Under the pieces are notes generated by a model. The model saw nothing but the letters and a program-made list of their open reading frames with translations, did not search any database and was not told the DNA's origin. A program made the position numbers and the translations under genes. DNA of 64,000 bases, taken from Actinostola sp. cb2023 (taxonomy: Eukaryota; Cnidaria; Anthozoa; Actiniaria; Actinostolidae). Shown here in pieces: positions 1 to 12,194 of this stretch. The stretch's first letter is position 1. Each line of letters opens with the position of its first letter. Where the stretch lies: assembly GCA_033675265.1 (NCBI GenBank), contig JAUJYZ010001210.1, positions 697,501 through 761,500 on the forward strand, given 5' to 3'.

Positions 1-657
1 TTGCTTTTATTATTGGCAGTTTCTTCTTCACCAAAATTCTGACTCAATGCCTCGGCAGCTAGTTCAATGTCCTGATATGCAAGGAGCAACTTTCTCTACA
101 TTTGTATTTGGGAAAACAGATGAAAACAACTTTACATCCTGATCAATATATGCTGACCCTCTGGAAGTTGAAGGCTCCTTCACTTGCAACTTGTGATGAA
201 CTGCAAGATGCGGGAGGTTCATTTGCTGTGGAGCTACTTGCTACGTGTTATGAACTGTTAGATGTGGAAGGTGCATTTGCTGTGGCGCTGCTCTTAACCA
301 TGCATTGCTTGTGGCTGATGTATTCTCGGTGCATGTCACCATAACTGTAGATGTTGGTGGTGCATCAATATTTTTTGTGGTTGTCTCTGTCTTGAGCATC
401 TGTCATGTAATCGTCATCATTGCTGTAAACTAAAGTTGCTTTGGATACATTTAACCTTTCCAGATCCAGCTGTTTCATGTGTTTGAAATCGGAGGTAAAG
501 TGACACTTCTATCCCTCTTTACGACATCAAAATATTTATTTGCTATAAGGGAAAACTTTGTCTTGATAACAAAAACTAACTCTGATCTTATGTCTTCTTC
601 TGTGAAATGTGAAGATAATTCACACTGACCTTTAATTGAGATCATTTCATAAACCAA
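1..657 (-). pseudogene. HECT/CUE-type transposon-like gene fragment
   Basis: On the minus strand, 657-475 reads as an open segment containing SLIANKYFDVVKRDRSV, which resembles the region before the CUE domain in HECT-type proteins that are multicopy in marine invertebrates. Further down, between about 150 and 20, two frames together give a CUE-like pattern: FSSVFPNTNVEKV, then DIELAAEAL after a one-base frame change. The proline after the first phenylalanine and the acidic-plus-alanine helix are the CUE hallmarks. The segment between about 350 and 150 holds a near-duplicate of about 50 bases (around 190-290). A catalytic HECT domain would lie beyond the left edge of the window. Stops and frame changes show decay. 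This is a weak call based on motif shape only. Confidence 0.28.
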
Positions 658-1701
658 TGTATACTCTTCATCTGAACAGAGATCGGTCTAGTCCAACAGA
701 TATACACTTTTAGCTAGGACTTGAGGTTTTGCGGTATTTGAAGTCATTGGTCTTTTACTTTTGAAACACAGATTATGACCAGGAACAGAGGGTGAGCTCG
801 ACTCTGAGCCTGGCGTTGTTCCGGGTTCATTGTATAAGATAACTTTGTTGGTTTACAATTGTCCTTGCTATATTTAATTCTTCTGTTATGCATTTTCTGA
901 CACAATCTTCCATGGAGTTCTTGTCATCCGCCATTTTAGTCACATGTAGAACAGGAGGGCCGTGTTGTACAGGAATGAAGCTAATTTTAGTTTGGACTAC
1001 CTGTGGTTGGGATTTGTTGACATGATCGTTGACATATATTTTGGGGGGGGCACAATCATGTTCGCCCTTATATTTTAAAAGCACTTATTTAAAATAGAGC
1101 TTTGTACAAAATTGCTTTTCTTCAACTCTTTTAGGTTGATTGTGCTACAAAATGATTTAGCAAAAAATAAAATGCAAAGCAATTACAACAAAAAATTACA
1201 TTAACCACATATTCTAAAAAGACATGGTTATATAAAGTTCAATTAATCCTTTAAGTTAATTTTTCTAATTTTTCGATGAAACTCTTGATGTTGCCTTAAG
1301 ATCGCATTTCGTTTGTTCCATAATTTAGGTGCATTGTATCTGAATGTAATTCTCTGTTTGCCTGCCTATGATTAGCTGGAAGATATAATATTTTCTCATT
1401 TTCTGTTAGTTTTTCGTGTAAACACTTTGGTCATATAGTTTCCATTTTTGTCAAGGTGAATAGTTAGAACAAGTGACTTTCAGTTTGCTAAGCCTTTTAA
1501 GTGTTGCACAAACAAAGAACAAATGCAAAAAGAAGTTTCAGTTTGATTAATTAGCATCATCTAGATAATAGGGAGTCTAATCCAGATATGGGTGGATGGC
1601 ATACAAACTATTATGTTGCAATCACAAAGTCATTATTGAACGGATAATGAAGGGATCAATGAATGACAAAAGGATGAATGAAGTGATGAATGAAGCACTT
1701 C

Positions 1702-2545
1702 AAAAATGGCAAAAATTGTAACCTGTTGGAGCGGGTTATGTCAACCTGCTAGAACGGCTGGAGAACCTAAAATCTCTAGTATTATACTAGGCGATGAACC
1801 TGCTAGAACGGGTTCGTCAACCCTCTACAACCGAACCCACTACAACCAGTTCATTATCAACCCGCTAGAACGGCTTGAGAAAGTTAAAATCTCTAGTATT
1901 ATACTAGATGATGAACCCGCTAGAACGGGTTAGTCAACCCGCTACAACTGAACCCGCTACAACCGGTTCATCGTCAATCTGCTAGAACGGCTTGAGAAAC
2001 CTAAACTATCTAGAATTATACTAGGGGATGAACCCACTAGAACGGGTTGGTCAACCCGCTACAACTGAACCCACTACAACTAGTTCATCATCAACCCGCT
2101 AGAACGGCTTGAGAAACCTAAAATCTCTACTATTTATACTGGGCGATGAACCCGCTAGAACGGGTTGGTCAACCCGCTCCACCCGCTACAACCGAACCTG
2201 CTACAACCGGTTCATCATCAACCCGCTAGAACGGCTTGAGAAACCTAAAATCTCTAGTATTATTCTAGGCGATGAACCCGCTAGAATGGGTTGGTTTTGG
2301 GGTTTCTCAAGCCGTTCTAGCGGGTTGACAATGAACCGGTTGTAGCGGGTTCGGTTGTAGCAGGTCGACCAACCCGTTCTAGAGGGTTCATCGCCTAGTA
2401 TAATACTAGAGAATTTTAGTTTCTCAAGCCGTTCTAGCGGGTTGACGAAGAACCGTTTGTAGCGGGTTCGGTTGTAGTGGGTTGACCAGCCCATTGTAGT
2501 GGGTTGACTTAACCCACTGTAACGGGTTACAATTTTTGCCAATTT
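1702..2545. mobile_element. Foldback element made of a 117-bp minisatellite
   Basis: The two ends are inverted copies: tggcaaaaattgtaacc at 1706 matches ggttacaatttttgcca near 2526-2542. Between them about 4.7 copies of a 117-118 bp unit run forward; the landmark gatgaac occurs at 1793, 1910, 2028, 2145 and 2271. From about 2296 the same unit runs in reverse to the right end. Each unit is rich in internal palindromes built from agaacgggtt/aacccgct and ctacaaccggtt. The last forward unit is 9 bp longer. The block sits inside GAATGGAT-type microsatellite on both sides. It has no coding capacity. Confidence 0.7.
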
Positions 2546-2559
2546 CAAGAGTGAAGGGA

Positions 2560-2735
2560 TGAATGTGTTTGTGAGTGAATGAATGGATGGTTGATGAATG
2601 GATGGATGGATGATGAATGAATCGACGGATGATGAATGTGTGCGTGTGAATGAATGAATGAATGGATGGATGATGAATGGATGGATGATGAATGAATGAA
2701 TGGATGATGAATGAATGACTGAACCAATGTTGACA
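2560..2735. repeat. GGAT/GAAT microsatellite
   Basis: Degenerate tetranucleotide repeat of the ggat/gaat type. A shorter stretch of the same repeat lies left of the foldback element at about 1640-1700, so the foldback element appears to have inserted into one microsatellite. Open frames here rich in His, Ser, Phe and Ile are repeat translations, not genes. Confidence 0.8.
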
Positions 2736-3368
2736 TAACTCCATTGACCCTGTTTTAACTAGATGCTCCACGTAGCGCGCAGTCGATGGGCTGAAAAAAG
2801 CTGACATAAAATGTTGTAAATTGAGTTACATATGAGTCTTGTATGTAGTCTTGTAAACAGACAGTGGTAAATTACAAGTAAACAATGATAATTGTTTTTA
2901 CCAGGTGCCTGTATTTTATTGTATTCCATTTAGTAATTATTTTTATTCTACGATTTATGTAAGACAATTCTCAGCATGACTTCCATATTCGTTGATATGA
3001 CTGGTGTGCTTTTACAAATATGATTATTGACGAAGGCTCTCAGCTTTCTGCTCTTCTTTGGTAAACGTTTCAGCGTTCGTACAAGTAATCTACTAGTAAT
3101 CTACGACTGGTTCATCAACAAGACTGTAATTATAAGAAATAAACTTGGCATAGCGAAATTTTTGAACATTACGTTGCGTATTAGACTTAACAGCATGTAT
3201 GACTTTACAAATACACAATTTCCTTGACACGATCTTGAAATTCGCATTCGCTCTTATTCGCACTACATTCGGCTTGTTTGTAATGCTGTCGGAGTTGTTG
3301 AGCCATTCAGTGGTGTTGCGCATGAGAGGAATGCAGGTTTGTAGCGTACAACGAAAAAACAGCCCATT

Positions 3369-3674
3369 TTAAAACTCGATCAGGCTTTCCTTGTCAGTGA
3401 GTATGGAGTACAGCTTTTCATTTTCTCTCAAATACCTATCGATGCTTTGCTGATAGGATGTCAGTGTGTCTGGCTCATACTCGGTGTCGTCCTGCTTGTG
3501 AACCTTGATGAAGAAATGGCTCAAAAGTCTGTCCAACTCTTGTTCAGGAATATCTTTTGGCTCTCTGTTCTCGTTTACAGATTCGCACCATCATTTGAAG
3601 ACATTCAGGTCAGACTTTGTTTTCTTTGTTGTGTTTACATTCTTGTTACTTTTGATACAAAATTTAATTTCCTT
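3369..3674 (-). pseudogene. Crypton-derived (DUF3504/ZMYM-type) domain fragment
   Basis: The minus strand reads as the N-terminal helical part of the DUF3504 domain found in ZMYM-family proteins and derived from Crypton tyrosine recombinases. The visible pattern is DLNVFK, a stop, then WCESVNENREPKDIPEQEL, followed by a SHFF motif and EYEPDTLTSYQQSIDRYL. This is the usual order in the family. A TGA replaces the residue before the WC pair, and the frame ends in TAA at 3371-3369 soon after a DKES motif, so the catalytic recombinase half is missing. More sequence in another frame up to about 3830 may belong to the same gene. It is a non-functional relic. Confidence 0.55.
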
Positions 3675-4019
3675 ATCATCTATAAGATGGCTTGATTCGG
3701 CCAGTCGATCAAAAAGTCTGGGCCATTTAAGTCCTCGTCAGAAAAATCGATGTTTTCTAGTAAATCCTGAAAATGTACTCTTCCCTCCATTTCTTTTTTC
3801 AGAAAAAAAAAAAGTTTGACTAGTGCAAAATTGATGTGTAAGGGAAAACAAGCAAAACTGTTTGTTTCTAAAACGTGTAATACGCTGTCATATTTGTACT
3901 CGTATTTATTGTAAGATTACAATAAATACTGTTCTACTGCCTTTTAATACGCACACACCTCTGTTGATCCTCAAAGCCCTGGCCAGCTGCGTTTACCATA
4001 TTTCCTGTTGTATTTATTT

Positions 4020-6740
4020 TATTTATGACACTACATTCATATGACTATTATCAATATTGTTAATATTTATTTTATTAAAACATCGTTACATGACATATAA
4101 TTATTTATCACACATTAAGCATTGTTATCAGTGTAATAAAGCCAATAAAAAAGCCATGTCCGTGAAGTGATACGGTATCATTTCACTGCCGTGAATTGAT
4201 ACGATATCACTTCATGGGTCGTATTGTCCAATCAAATACCTCATTAGATATTGCTCTGGCCAAACAGAATCATTGTTATATTTCGACCATGACACGAGCG
4301 TGTTTGGATTCCCGCCTTTTTCCATCGAGCTGAGGACGAAGCGAATCGGCTTCATGTTCGATATTTGTACCTATTTCAAAAGACATTTATGGTTATGGAA
4401 AATGAGAACTGCTGAACTGCTCGGAAGACCAACCAAAACGTAAAATGTTTGGATCATTTTTAAGCAATGAAACGCCATAAAAAACTGTGAAAATAGTTTG
4501 ACATGCTTTCGAAGTAAATATACATAGTGACGGTATAAGCATGTAAAAGTTTAAGGACTGAAACTAAGAACGGCTGCGAGAGACTACACTTACTGAAGGA
4601 CGTGTATTGACATTTGATCCCATGCCGGAATGCCATTGTGTGACCTGTCATATCATCTGACAACCAGAAAACTTGAATCGATTTTCATATGTTTTTGTAC
4701 AAATTTGAAAAGTGGTTACAATGCTTGTGCGCGTTTTAGGGAATTTTAAGGCGATCGATGTATGAGAAATCTGTCCGTTCCTTTGTGTGACATTAAGATA
4801 AACTTTATCTACGCCGTATGACAGAAGATCCAGTGAAACTGGATATTAAAACGTGAACGTGAAATAATAAGAACAATTATTATTATGATTATTATTATTA
4901 TTATTTTTACAGTATATTCTAGCGTATCAGTAGCCACAGAAAGCTCGAGTAGAGGGCTTTTGGAATTTAGCGTCGTTTGCATGCACCATTGTTTGAATAG
5001 TTTATCCGTTAAGAGTGAAAATCTGTATGAATGAAGAATCTCAAATCAGTTTTAAAAAATCGGATTTATTTTAATTTTACCAAAACATCCCTTCAGGTGA
5101 ACTCTTTCAGGAAAGGATATTAAAAGATCCTGAAGTGCTTTTGATTTTGAGAATTTTAAAAAAGTTTGAAAATTCGGCAAAAATACCTATTTTTATTCAT
5201 TAAATTGGTCGAATTATCAGCCAACTTCAAATAGATGGTACGACCGCTCAAAGGGTCCTATGGATTTTATATTCCTCAGATATCTAGAAGACTCCTATGA
5301 ATGTTTAAAAGGTTTGATGAAAATAAGTTTTACAATATATATTTTCGCCATCTTTGCTTACGCCATCTTTGCGTGATGTTATGATAGTCAAAATAACACC
5401 AGAGTTTGACCTCCAAAAACCGCACCTGGTACCTAACAAATGCAAATAAAAATTAGCCTACTTATTCTAGTTGTCTGTACTCGAGTGTCAGCTTTGAGAA
5501 TTAAAACCCTAACAAGCGATAAAATATTAACTGAAGGCCTTTGGGCGACCTACGCGACAGGCAGGAAATGTCAATAATTCACTGCACTGCAAAGAAAACA
5601 GCGAAATAACTAATTCAAACTCATAAAACCGCATAGTATCAACAGGACTTGTAGTTAAGGCAATACTTTATTGTTGACAAGCCAATAAAGCGAAGTATTT
5701 GTCACCGTAACATCTCCAAAGTCCGGAAGTACAATAATGGAAATGTCACGCATTACAGTCAGAACTGCGCTGGTATATGTCGGACGGTATAATAGGCTTT
5801 CAGATAAATGTAAGCCCTGTAGGCTTCTATAATGGTTAAAATTACTCTAAATTGGTATCAAATATATTCAGATGAATGATTTTCGTATGATATAACTGAT
5901 AAAACGTAAACTACATTATCGATGACCTTTCAACGGAACGGAAGTAACGTTAATCGCTCTTCAAATCAACATCGACTTATCAAACAGTTAAAATAAGGTC
6001 TCAAAACTACCAAAATATAAATCAAGTCATACTTTAACTTCAATGTTTGATTATATTCTCGGTAATGAATGTATTAAATAAGCGATTGAGATGACTAATC
6101 AGTATAGATTCTTGCTTATACCGTACAATTTCCGGTGCATGGATAATGAGCTTTTCCGGTTCTGGTAGTTTGTAAAAGCCTTTCATTTTGCTTCGATAGT
6201 CCTTAAAAATAGAAATCTGGACGTAGCTGGACTAGTACTACATTCAATGTGAGTGTGCAACAGTGCCAGTGATTTTTAGAATAAATTATCTCAAGTTGAT
6301 TAATTGAACACATACCGTACATGTTGCTTCCTGTTTTATTTTCTTCCATTCTTTTATTACTTTTTTATTTGTAGCGACGTGAAACATTATCAGGAGGGAA
6401 TGATTACCGGGAGAGTGAAACTACGCCCATCCTTTCAAGTCAAAAATTACATGGCGATCGAGCCGCATCAAAAAAATGCCCAGATGCACCTTTTTCAATC
6501 ATATCTTTCTTTTTAGAATCCCTCTCTAGAATCTTCATTCTCTCCCGAATGGCTTTCTGAGAAACGCTAAATGTACGTTTCTCAAGACTGTTTAAATTCT
6601 CTGCAATTATGTCGAGGCAAGTTTCCTCATTCCCGGCTCAATGCTTTATACTTCCACAACTCAAAAAGCATAATCTCCCTTCCTAGCATAACATCGGGAT
6701 CAGGTGTTACCGTGAAAGCGGCAAAGATTCAGTCGATGTA
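4020..6740. other. AT-rich stretch with one diverged dispersed repeat
   Basis: No credible gene. A short imperfect palindrome lies at 4162-4214 (gaagtgatacggtatca against tgatacgatatcacttc). At about 5040-5440 the sequence follows the same order of motifs as the long inverted-repeat arm at 14675-15092, including the shared end ctggtacctaa, but is clearly more diverged. Nothing else is recognised. Confidence 0.4.
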
Positions 6741-6759
6741 TCTCTTCACACTATGACTG

Positions 6760-7140
6760 ATGCATCTCGTCTAGCGTATGCTGCAATTTGTTACATAAGG
6801 TACGTCACATGTACGAGGACGGTCAAGCAACTGTGCGATTTGTAGCTGCCAAAGCCAAGGTTGCCCCAACCAAAGCCATCAGTATCCCCAGACTTGAACT
6901 GGATAGATAGATAAATATATAGTTTTATTAGTAAATACTCTGCCTGATGGTCGCAGTGCTAGGATTGTGACTCGCAGAGAAGATATCAACCCTACTAGAG
7001 ATACCACAGGTGGCGTGCACTTTCTGGACAGATAGCATGAATGTCATTTACTGGATTCAAGGTCCGTCAAGAAGGTACAAGGCCTTTGTTGCTAATCGGG
7101 TCGCAGAGATTCATCAGAAGTCAAACCCGAATCGATGGCG
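6760..7140 (+). pseudogene. BEL/Pao retrotransposon pol fragment
   Basis: Plus-strand segments in shifting frames match the region between reverse transcriptase and integrase of BEL/Pao elements. First comes AYAAICYIR, then [19 protein letters not shown] and ISIPRLEL. After a short AT-rich interruption (about 6900-6945) follow ACTFWTDSMNVIYWIQG, FVANRVAEI and NPNRWR. The order and the WTDS, YWI, FVANRVAEIH signatures are typical of the Pao RNase H-like region. Frame breaks and the insertion show it is dead. No protease, integrase or LTR is visible nearby. Confidence 0.65.
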
Positions 7141-7741
7141 GAACATGGCGACTACAAATAAAACTGTAAGGAGTTGGCTCTTTCCAATCTTTTTGCTCCA
7201 TTGTTTCTTTATTCGAGGAGTGGCAGCTGGGAATTTATGGAGAGAAAATGCATCTTCCGATAAAGATCCACAACCGAAGACTACACATCGTTTGAGCATG
7301 GCGATACACTAGGTAAAACGCATGGAAACTTGTATGCATAGTCGTACGAAAACAAATTCATATTGTGACGTCATTGACCGAGGGGGAGACTGATAACGAG
7401 TTAGGCGAGTGAAGCGTGAAATATGATATTCAGTGCCAAATTCCAGGAGAAATTGCTAAACTACCAAAAATTACAAAAAGGATTGTTATAGTCTAAAGAT
7501 GATAATATAGAGATGTTCCCAAAATTATGCTACTTGCACTTTAAAGTATGGGAGTTAAAATTACTCCTCAAAATGGAGTTATTCTTACTCCATAATCGAC
7601 AAGTTACTCCCAAATGGGAGTTAAAATAACTCCATAATTAGGAGTTAAGATACAAACTAGATAAAGACAAACACAACAAAGTGTCAAAATATGTTTGTTT
7701 GTGACTGTAGCTTGTTTAAGGTACCAGGGGACCTTCGTGAC

Positions 7742-8274
7742 CACTGTTCACTGAAAGCCGCGTAGCGCACTAACCACTCGTCCAACATGTATAAAAGTAT
7801 ACATTTTCTTAAAGCTGAATAAATGCAGATTCTAAATATGTGCCAAATATGCCATTGTAATGAGCAAACTTTGTTCTAAAAAACCGTGTCTCCGATTTTT
7901 GATACGTTGCCTCGTTTAAAAGTTATTTGATGATTTATGTGTAAATCGCTTAAAAACACATTAATGAACTTTGACAGCAAATATCTCCTCGACAAAAGCG
8001 TTTATCGGAAATCGGAGACACGTTTTTTTAAAACAACGTATGTTCATTACAATGGCAATTTCCGTTTAAAAATCGATTGAATTCCCACGTGCAAAATTCT
8101 CTTTGAACAAGGCCGGTCGAATTTTCTAAAATGTGCAATAACAAAAAATATTTACAAAATAGGAAATAATCTCCAGCATATTTAGAATCTGCATTTATTC
8201 AGCTTTAAGAAAATGTATACTTTTAAACATGATGGACGAGTGGTTAGCGCACTACGCGGCTTTCAGTGAACAGT
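7742..8274. mobile_element. Non-autonomous element with ~105-bp inverted ends
   Basis: Left end cactgttcactgaaagccgc (7742) is the reverse complement of the right end (to 8274), and the match continues through aaagctgaataaatgcagat into the interior. The centre is also partly palindromic around ccgtgtctccgattt and aaatcggagacacg. The outer part resembles a tRNA-like A box (gagtggttagcgcac). No open frame of note, so this looks like a miniature element. Confidence 0.65.
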
Positions 8275-8306
8275 GTCACTGTATTAGCTGATAAAAAAAG
8301 GAACAT

Positions 8307-8587
8307 TTATAAATTGGTAGTTGTCATGATCTTCCTCCTTTCTTTGATAGCTGCTTGATGGTGATTTCCGCCCAAAACTTCCAGTTTGTACTGGTCAATC
8401 ATGACGGCATCAAAGTCACTCGCCCTTTGAAGCCCTTTTGAAAGTAAGAGTTCATTACCGAGAACGGACGCAATAAGCCATATACATCCCGAGGGCCGTA
8501 GGTACGGTTTACACAAAACAAATTGTCCCAAATGAAATCACTAATCAGATTATTGTTTCTTAATTCCCACAAGGGAATGCTAAACAA
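8307..8587 (-). pseudogene. Unrecognised protein fragment with a GGNH motif
   Basis: Two overlapping minus-strand frames (8587-8399 and 8531-8307) complement each other, with DNLFCVNRTYG in one and SDFDAVMIDQYKLEVLGGNH in the other. This suggests one ancestral protein broken by a frameshift. The G-G-N-H followed by a small helix is reminiscent of ParB-like nuclease motifs, but that is only a shape resemblance. I do not recognise the family with confidence. Confidence 0.22.
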
Positions 8588-8779
8588 ATGCTTGTCAATT
8601 CTGTAATGTTAATGAGCTTCATCAAAGAGGTAAAACCAATTTTGACAACAAATAACTATGTAGTATACAGTGTAAAGTGTTGTGTAGAAAGGCCTTGGGT
8701 TCGATTCCATGTTCATTCATTTATCAAAATATTTGTTCTTCATAGAAAGGTTGTAGTAGAACACATATAGGTGATGGAG

Positions 8780-9782
8780 GGATGAATAGAACGTGGTTAA
8801 TAACTAGTTATAAAATAACAAAAACCGTGTTTGTAAAAGTGAATATAAACATGGTTTCTGTGACCTTGACAGACCTTGAAGCGATGCAGTGGATTCAATT
8901 CGACAAATATATTTTTTCTGTTGTCAAACATGTTTTATTTACTAAACAAACGCCATAGAATTACAGCATTTCTTATTTTCTCAAGTTCAACTTCTATCTA
9001 AATGTGATTTTGTTGTTTTGAAGCGGAACATGTGCATTGATTAACACACAAAACGACGAGTGACAGATGAGTTGTCCTATTTTGTCCAGAACATTGAATA
9101 ACGAAGTAAACTAAATGTAACTCACATACTAACCGTTCTTTGAGTTCTATAGCTACAATATTTTATCAAGTGTATGACTGAAAATAAAAAGAAACAATAG
9201 CCGTATTACTCACAAAGCAGAGCAATTCTCGATTCTTGTAGCTAAATTCAAAATCAAATATTGACTATAACTTAATTTCAGTAAAATATGTCATAGAGAA
9301 AAAATATTGTCGTGTGTCTCAAAAACATCCACCGTTTATACATTCTTGTTGAGAAAAACTATGAAAAGGTTCAAAAATACGACAAAAACTGTAGATTTGG
9401 CTACCTGACTTCGTGCTCAATTCATCAAGGTGTCAAATATTTCGGAAAGTTTGACGTCTTCATTGAATCAGCTCAGCTTTTCTCACTTTTCTTCATATTT
9501 TGTGTGCACAGGATACAGTAACTAACAAAGGAAGCATTCTTCTGTAATTTTCTGACAGAAAATAGCATTCTTCAAAATATTTTCCTGTCAAAACACTTTT
9601 TAAACGGCGAAACGGCACAGATAAAAGTGATCGAGTCGCTTTGCCATTTTGATTTCTTTTGCAAGATTTGATTGGACGGTGAGCCATTTCTGATGTTTTC
9701 AGGAGAATTGCATATTTGAACAATGAAAACTTGCGTAAAGAAAACCGTGTAGTTATTTTATAAAAGCAATACAACACATTTC
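8780..9782. other. Non-coding AT-rich stretch
   Basis: Contains a single end (8824-8853, ccgtgtttgtaaaagtgaat) of the hairpin family whose complete copy lies at 9783-9912. An inverted match of agttataaaataac (8806) occurs near 9749, so the two may be parts of one larger element. No gene is seen. Confidence 0.35.
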
Positions 9783-9912
9783 CCGTGTTTATATTCACTT
9801 TTACAAACACTTGGGATGTTGGGAGAACACCCGAAAAAGTTTGAAAATCACTCAAACTTTTCTCGTGTTCTCCCAACATCCCGCGTGTTTGTAGAAGTGA
9901 ATATAAACACGG
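9783..9912. mobile_element. 130-bp perfect-hairpin miniature element
   Basis: Arms of about 48 bp pair almost perfectly: ccgtgtttatattcactttt at the left against its complement at the right, continuing through gggatgttgggagaacac on the inner side. The loop is about 30 bp. This is a foldback miniature element with no coding capacity. Confidence 0.7.
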
Positions 9913-9919
9913 AAAATGT

Positions 9920-11620
9920 TTTGTATTGCTTAAATATAGTCCGGGTCAATATCTGTTTATTACCCTTGAATTCGTAATGAGCAGGGCAATATGTGATATA
10001 AAGCCCTACAAAGAAAAGGAAACAGTGCCAATCAGATAATAATGACGATTAATGACTTGTTGTTTGCCATTGACATCTTTTGCAGACCATCTTTCAACAC
10101 CTGCACATACTTTTTGTTGATTGCTCTGAGCTTGTATTCTTCTCTTGTTGTTATGTGTGGTTCATAAACACTGAGTTATGACGACCGAGATCCTGCTTTT
10201 GATATGGCTGGCACATTTCCAAACACAGTATCTACTATCGAGCTAGCTTCATTGTCACTTAACAGATAAGAAAAAGGAGGAGTTTTATCCCTTTATGTAA
10301 ACAATCCTACATGCCTCATAACATGCTAATTACATAAGCCAGATCGAAGAGTAACTCCTGACATTGTATAATTTACATCATACTGTTTTTTTCTTTTTCG
10401 CTCTCCACTGTTGTCGGTCTCTGCTCTTGCATAATGAATTTCCTGAATTTCCATGATTTCCATGACAAATAAATGATGCTCTAGGAATATGCCACGACTG
10501 TGGACGACTGGTACAAGTAGCATCGCTGAGTATATCATGGACTGATATCTCAACTGATAAATGCAATGCAATGTATTGCAATGCAATAACATTTATTTGA
10601 ACACGATATTAGTTAAAGGTAAAGCTTGTGGGGTCGTGTGGAACAAAAAAAACATAACATAATACTATATTAACTATATTTAACTATATTTATTTATTTT
10701 AATCAATCAATCAATGCAAATACATGGTTGCAATGTTAACCGCTTCCTCCCTTACACGACACATGTCGTGAACAAGAACAAGACAGCGGTGCCATTTTGA
10801 GGGAGCCTCGTTTTGATGTAAACACCCAATTCAAACCACGTGAACCGATTTGGTCTATTGACAGAGAACAATGTTCGGCATGATAATAAATGTCACATTT
10901 TGCATAGTTGAAGCATTAATAAATAATTATGCTATTGTTGGTCATTTAAAAGACTTTTGCATTTCTCACAAGAATTTCATATAAGTCCACATAAAGATAC
11001 ATTCTCTAGCGCTAACGTTTACCAATCTTTGAAAATTTAAAATAATTGATCTTTAAAATGTACTAATGAATGAAAAATGAAATAGATAACCGTGTTCAAT
11101 TCCTAAAAGGATTGTTCGCAAACTACCTATTTTGTTTCTGACTGACACACAACTTTACATTTACACTTATTTCAGAACTCACGTGTTGCCTTAGCTGGGA
11201 ACTGCATAGCTTTACACTGTGTACTGAAGTCAAATGACGACACAATGGGGATCAAAAGTAAACGACGAGCTCGAGAAGTTTGAAGATAATTATAAGACAC
11301 AAGATTGAAATCTAAACAAAGCAAAACTTTATTTACTGAGGGTAAACACGTAACAATCATGGACTGATGAGCTTGTGGCCCTCCTACAATTAAATAATCT
11401 ACACTCACAATAGATTTAAAAAAACAGGACATATGTTAATCAAGACAAAATAATGTTCTCTACAGTAGATTTTATGCAATATGAGCATGGTTAACTCAAA
11501 CTCTACGTATATCGTTAGCTAATATTGAGAATTAGAGGTAATGTGGCTGATGAGGATAGCATAACTCCAAAAATACGTTATTTCGCCAAACCTTACTGTT
11601 AGAATCAGTTCATATAAGTT
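9920..11620. other. No gene recognised
   Basis: AT-rich non-coding sequence with short open frames of no recognisable family. A CCATTTT motif in a locally GC-richer patch near 10790 is of the kind seen in YY1-type promoter elements, but no adjoining gene is visible. Confidence 0.3.
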
Positions 11621-11627
11621 AAATCAT

Positions 11628-12194
11628 CAATGTCTCGAGTGTTCATAATCCTGATTGGTTTGGTGTCATCGTACTTTCGGAGGAAAATTTTCCCATCTAT
11701 AGTCCAACAACTGTGCCAATGATTGGTAGCCTTTCAACGTCTAGCTTTCTTGAACAGTTCTCTTTTCTCATATGTGAGGTTTTCATTGATATAGATCTGG
11801 CTATTTGATGAGAATGAAGTTGTTGATATATATTTCAGGTTCTTTCGGGCAGCATAAACATGCTGTTTTGCTTTGTAATTACTAAATCCCACGATGATCG
11901 GCCTTGGATTCTTGTCGTTTTTAGAAAAAAGTATGTGAGAGTAAAAAGCATGTGAGAGATTTCGATGTCTGATGGTGAGATGTTTGAAAGTTTAAGTGCC
12001 TTCGCAACTTCCAGAATTTTTGCCCTGGTTGACTCGCCTTTGTCTTCAGGTATGCCGTGAAATTCTAGACTATATTTTCTAGTGTATTGCTCCAAGTTGT
12101 CCAGCTTCTCGCTTGTATTGTGAAGCTGTTCAGATAAATAATTAATTTCCTTTATGGAATAGTCTTCCATCTTTTTTAGCGCTGATACTTCCAA
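11628..12194 (-). pseudogene. LINE ORF1 (L1-type RNA-binding protein) fragment
   Basis: The minus strand encodes a coiled-coil segment (LSEQLHNTSEKLDNLEQYTR) followed by SLEFHGIPED, an ISPSDIEISH motif, a QGRSSWDLV-like frame break, NYKAKQHVYAARKNL and finally DGKIFLRKYDD. This is the RRM plus C-terminal domain order of L1-type ORF1 proteins (Transposase_22). Frame changes occur around 11930 and a stop follows the KKARR segment near 11745. No reverse transcriptase or endonuclease is seen beside it, so it is an isolated fragment. ORF1 proteins normally bind LINE RNA and chaperone it. Confidence 0.6.

Noticed and set aside
2424..2807. Long His/Ser/Ile/Phe-rich minus-strand frame
   Set aside because: It is the translation of the foldback minisatellite and the ggat microsatellite.
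10326..10592. 88-codon minus-strand frame as a small gene
   Set aside because: No homologous pattern, no promoter or splice evidence, and a low-complexity end.
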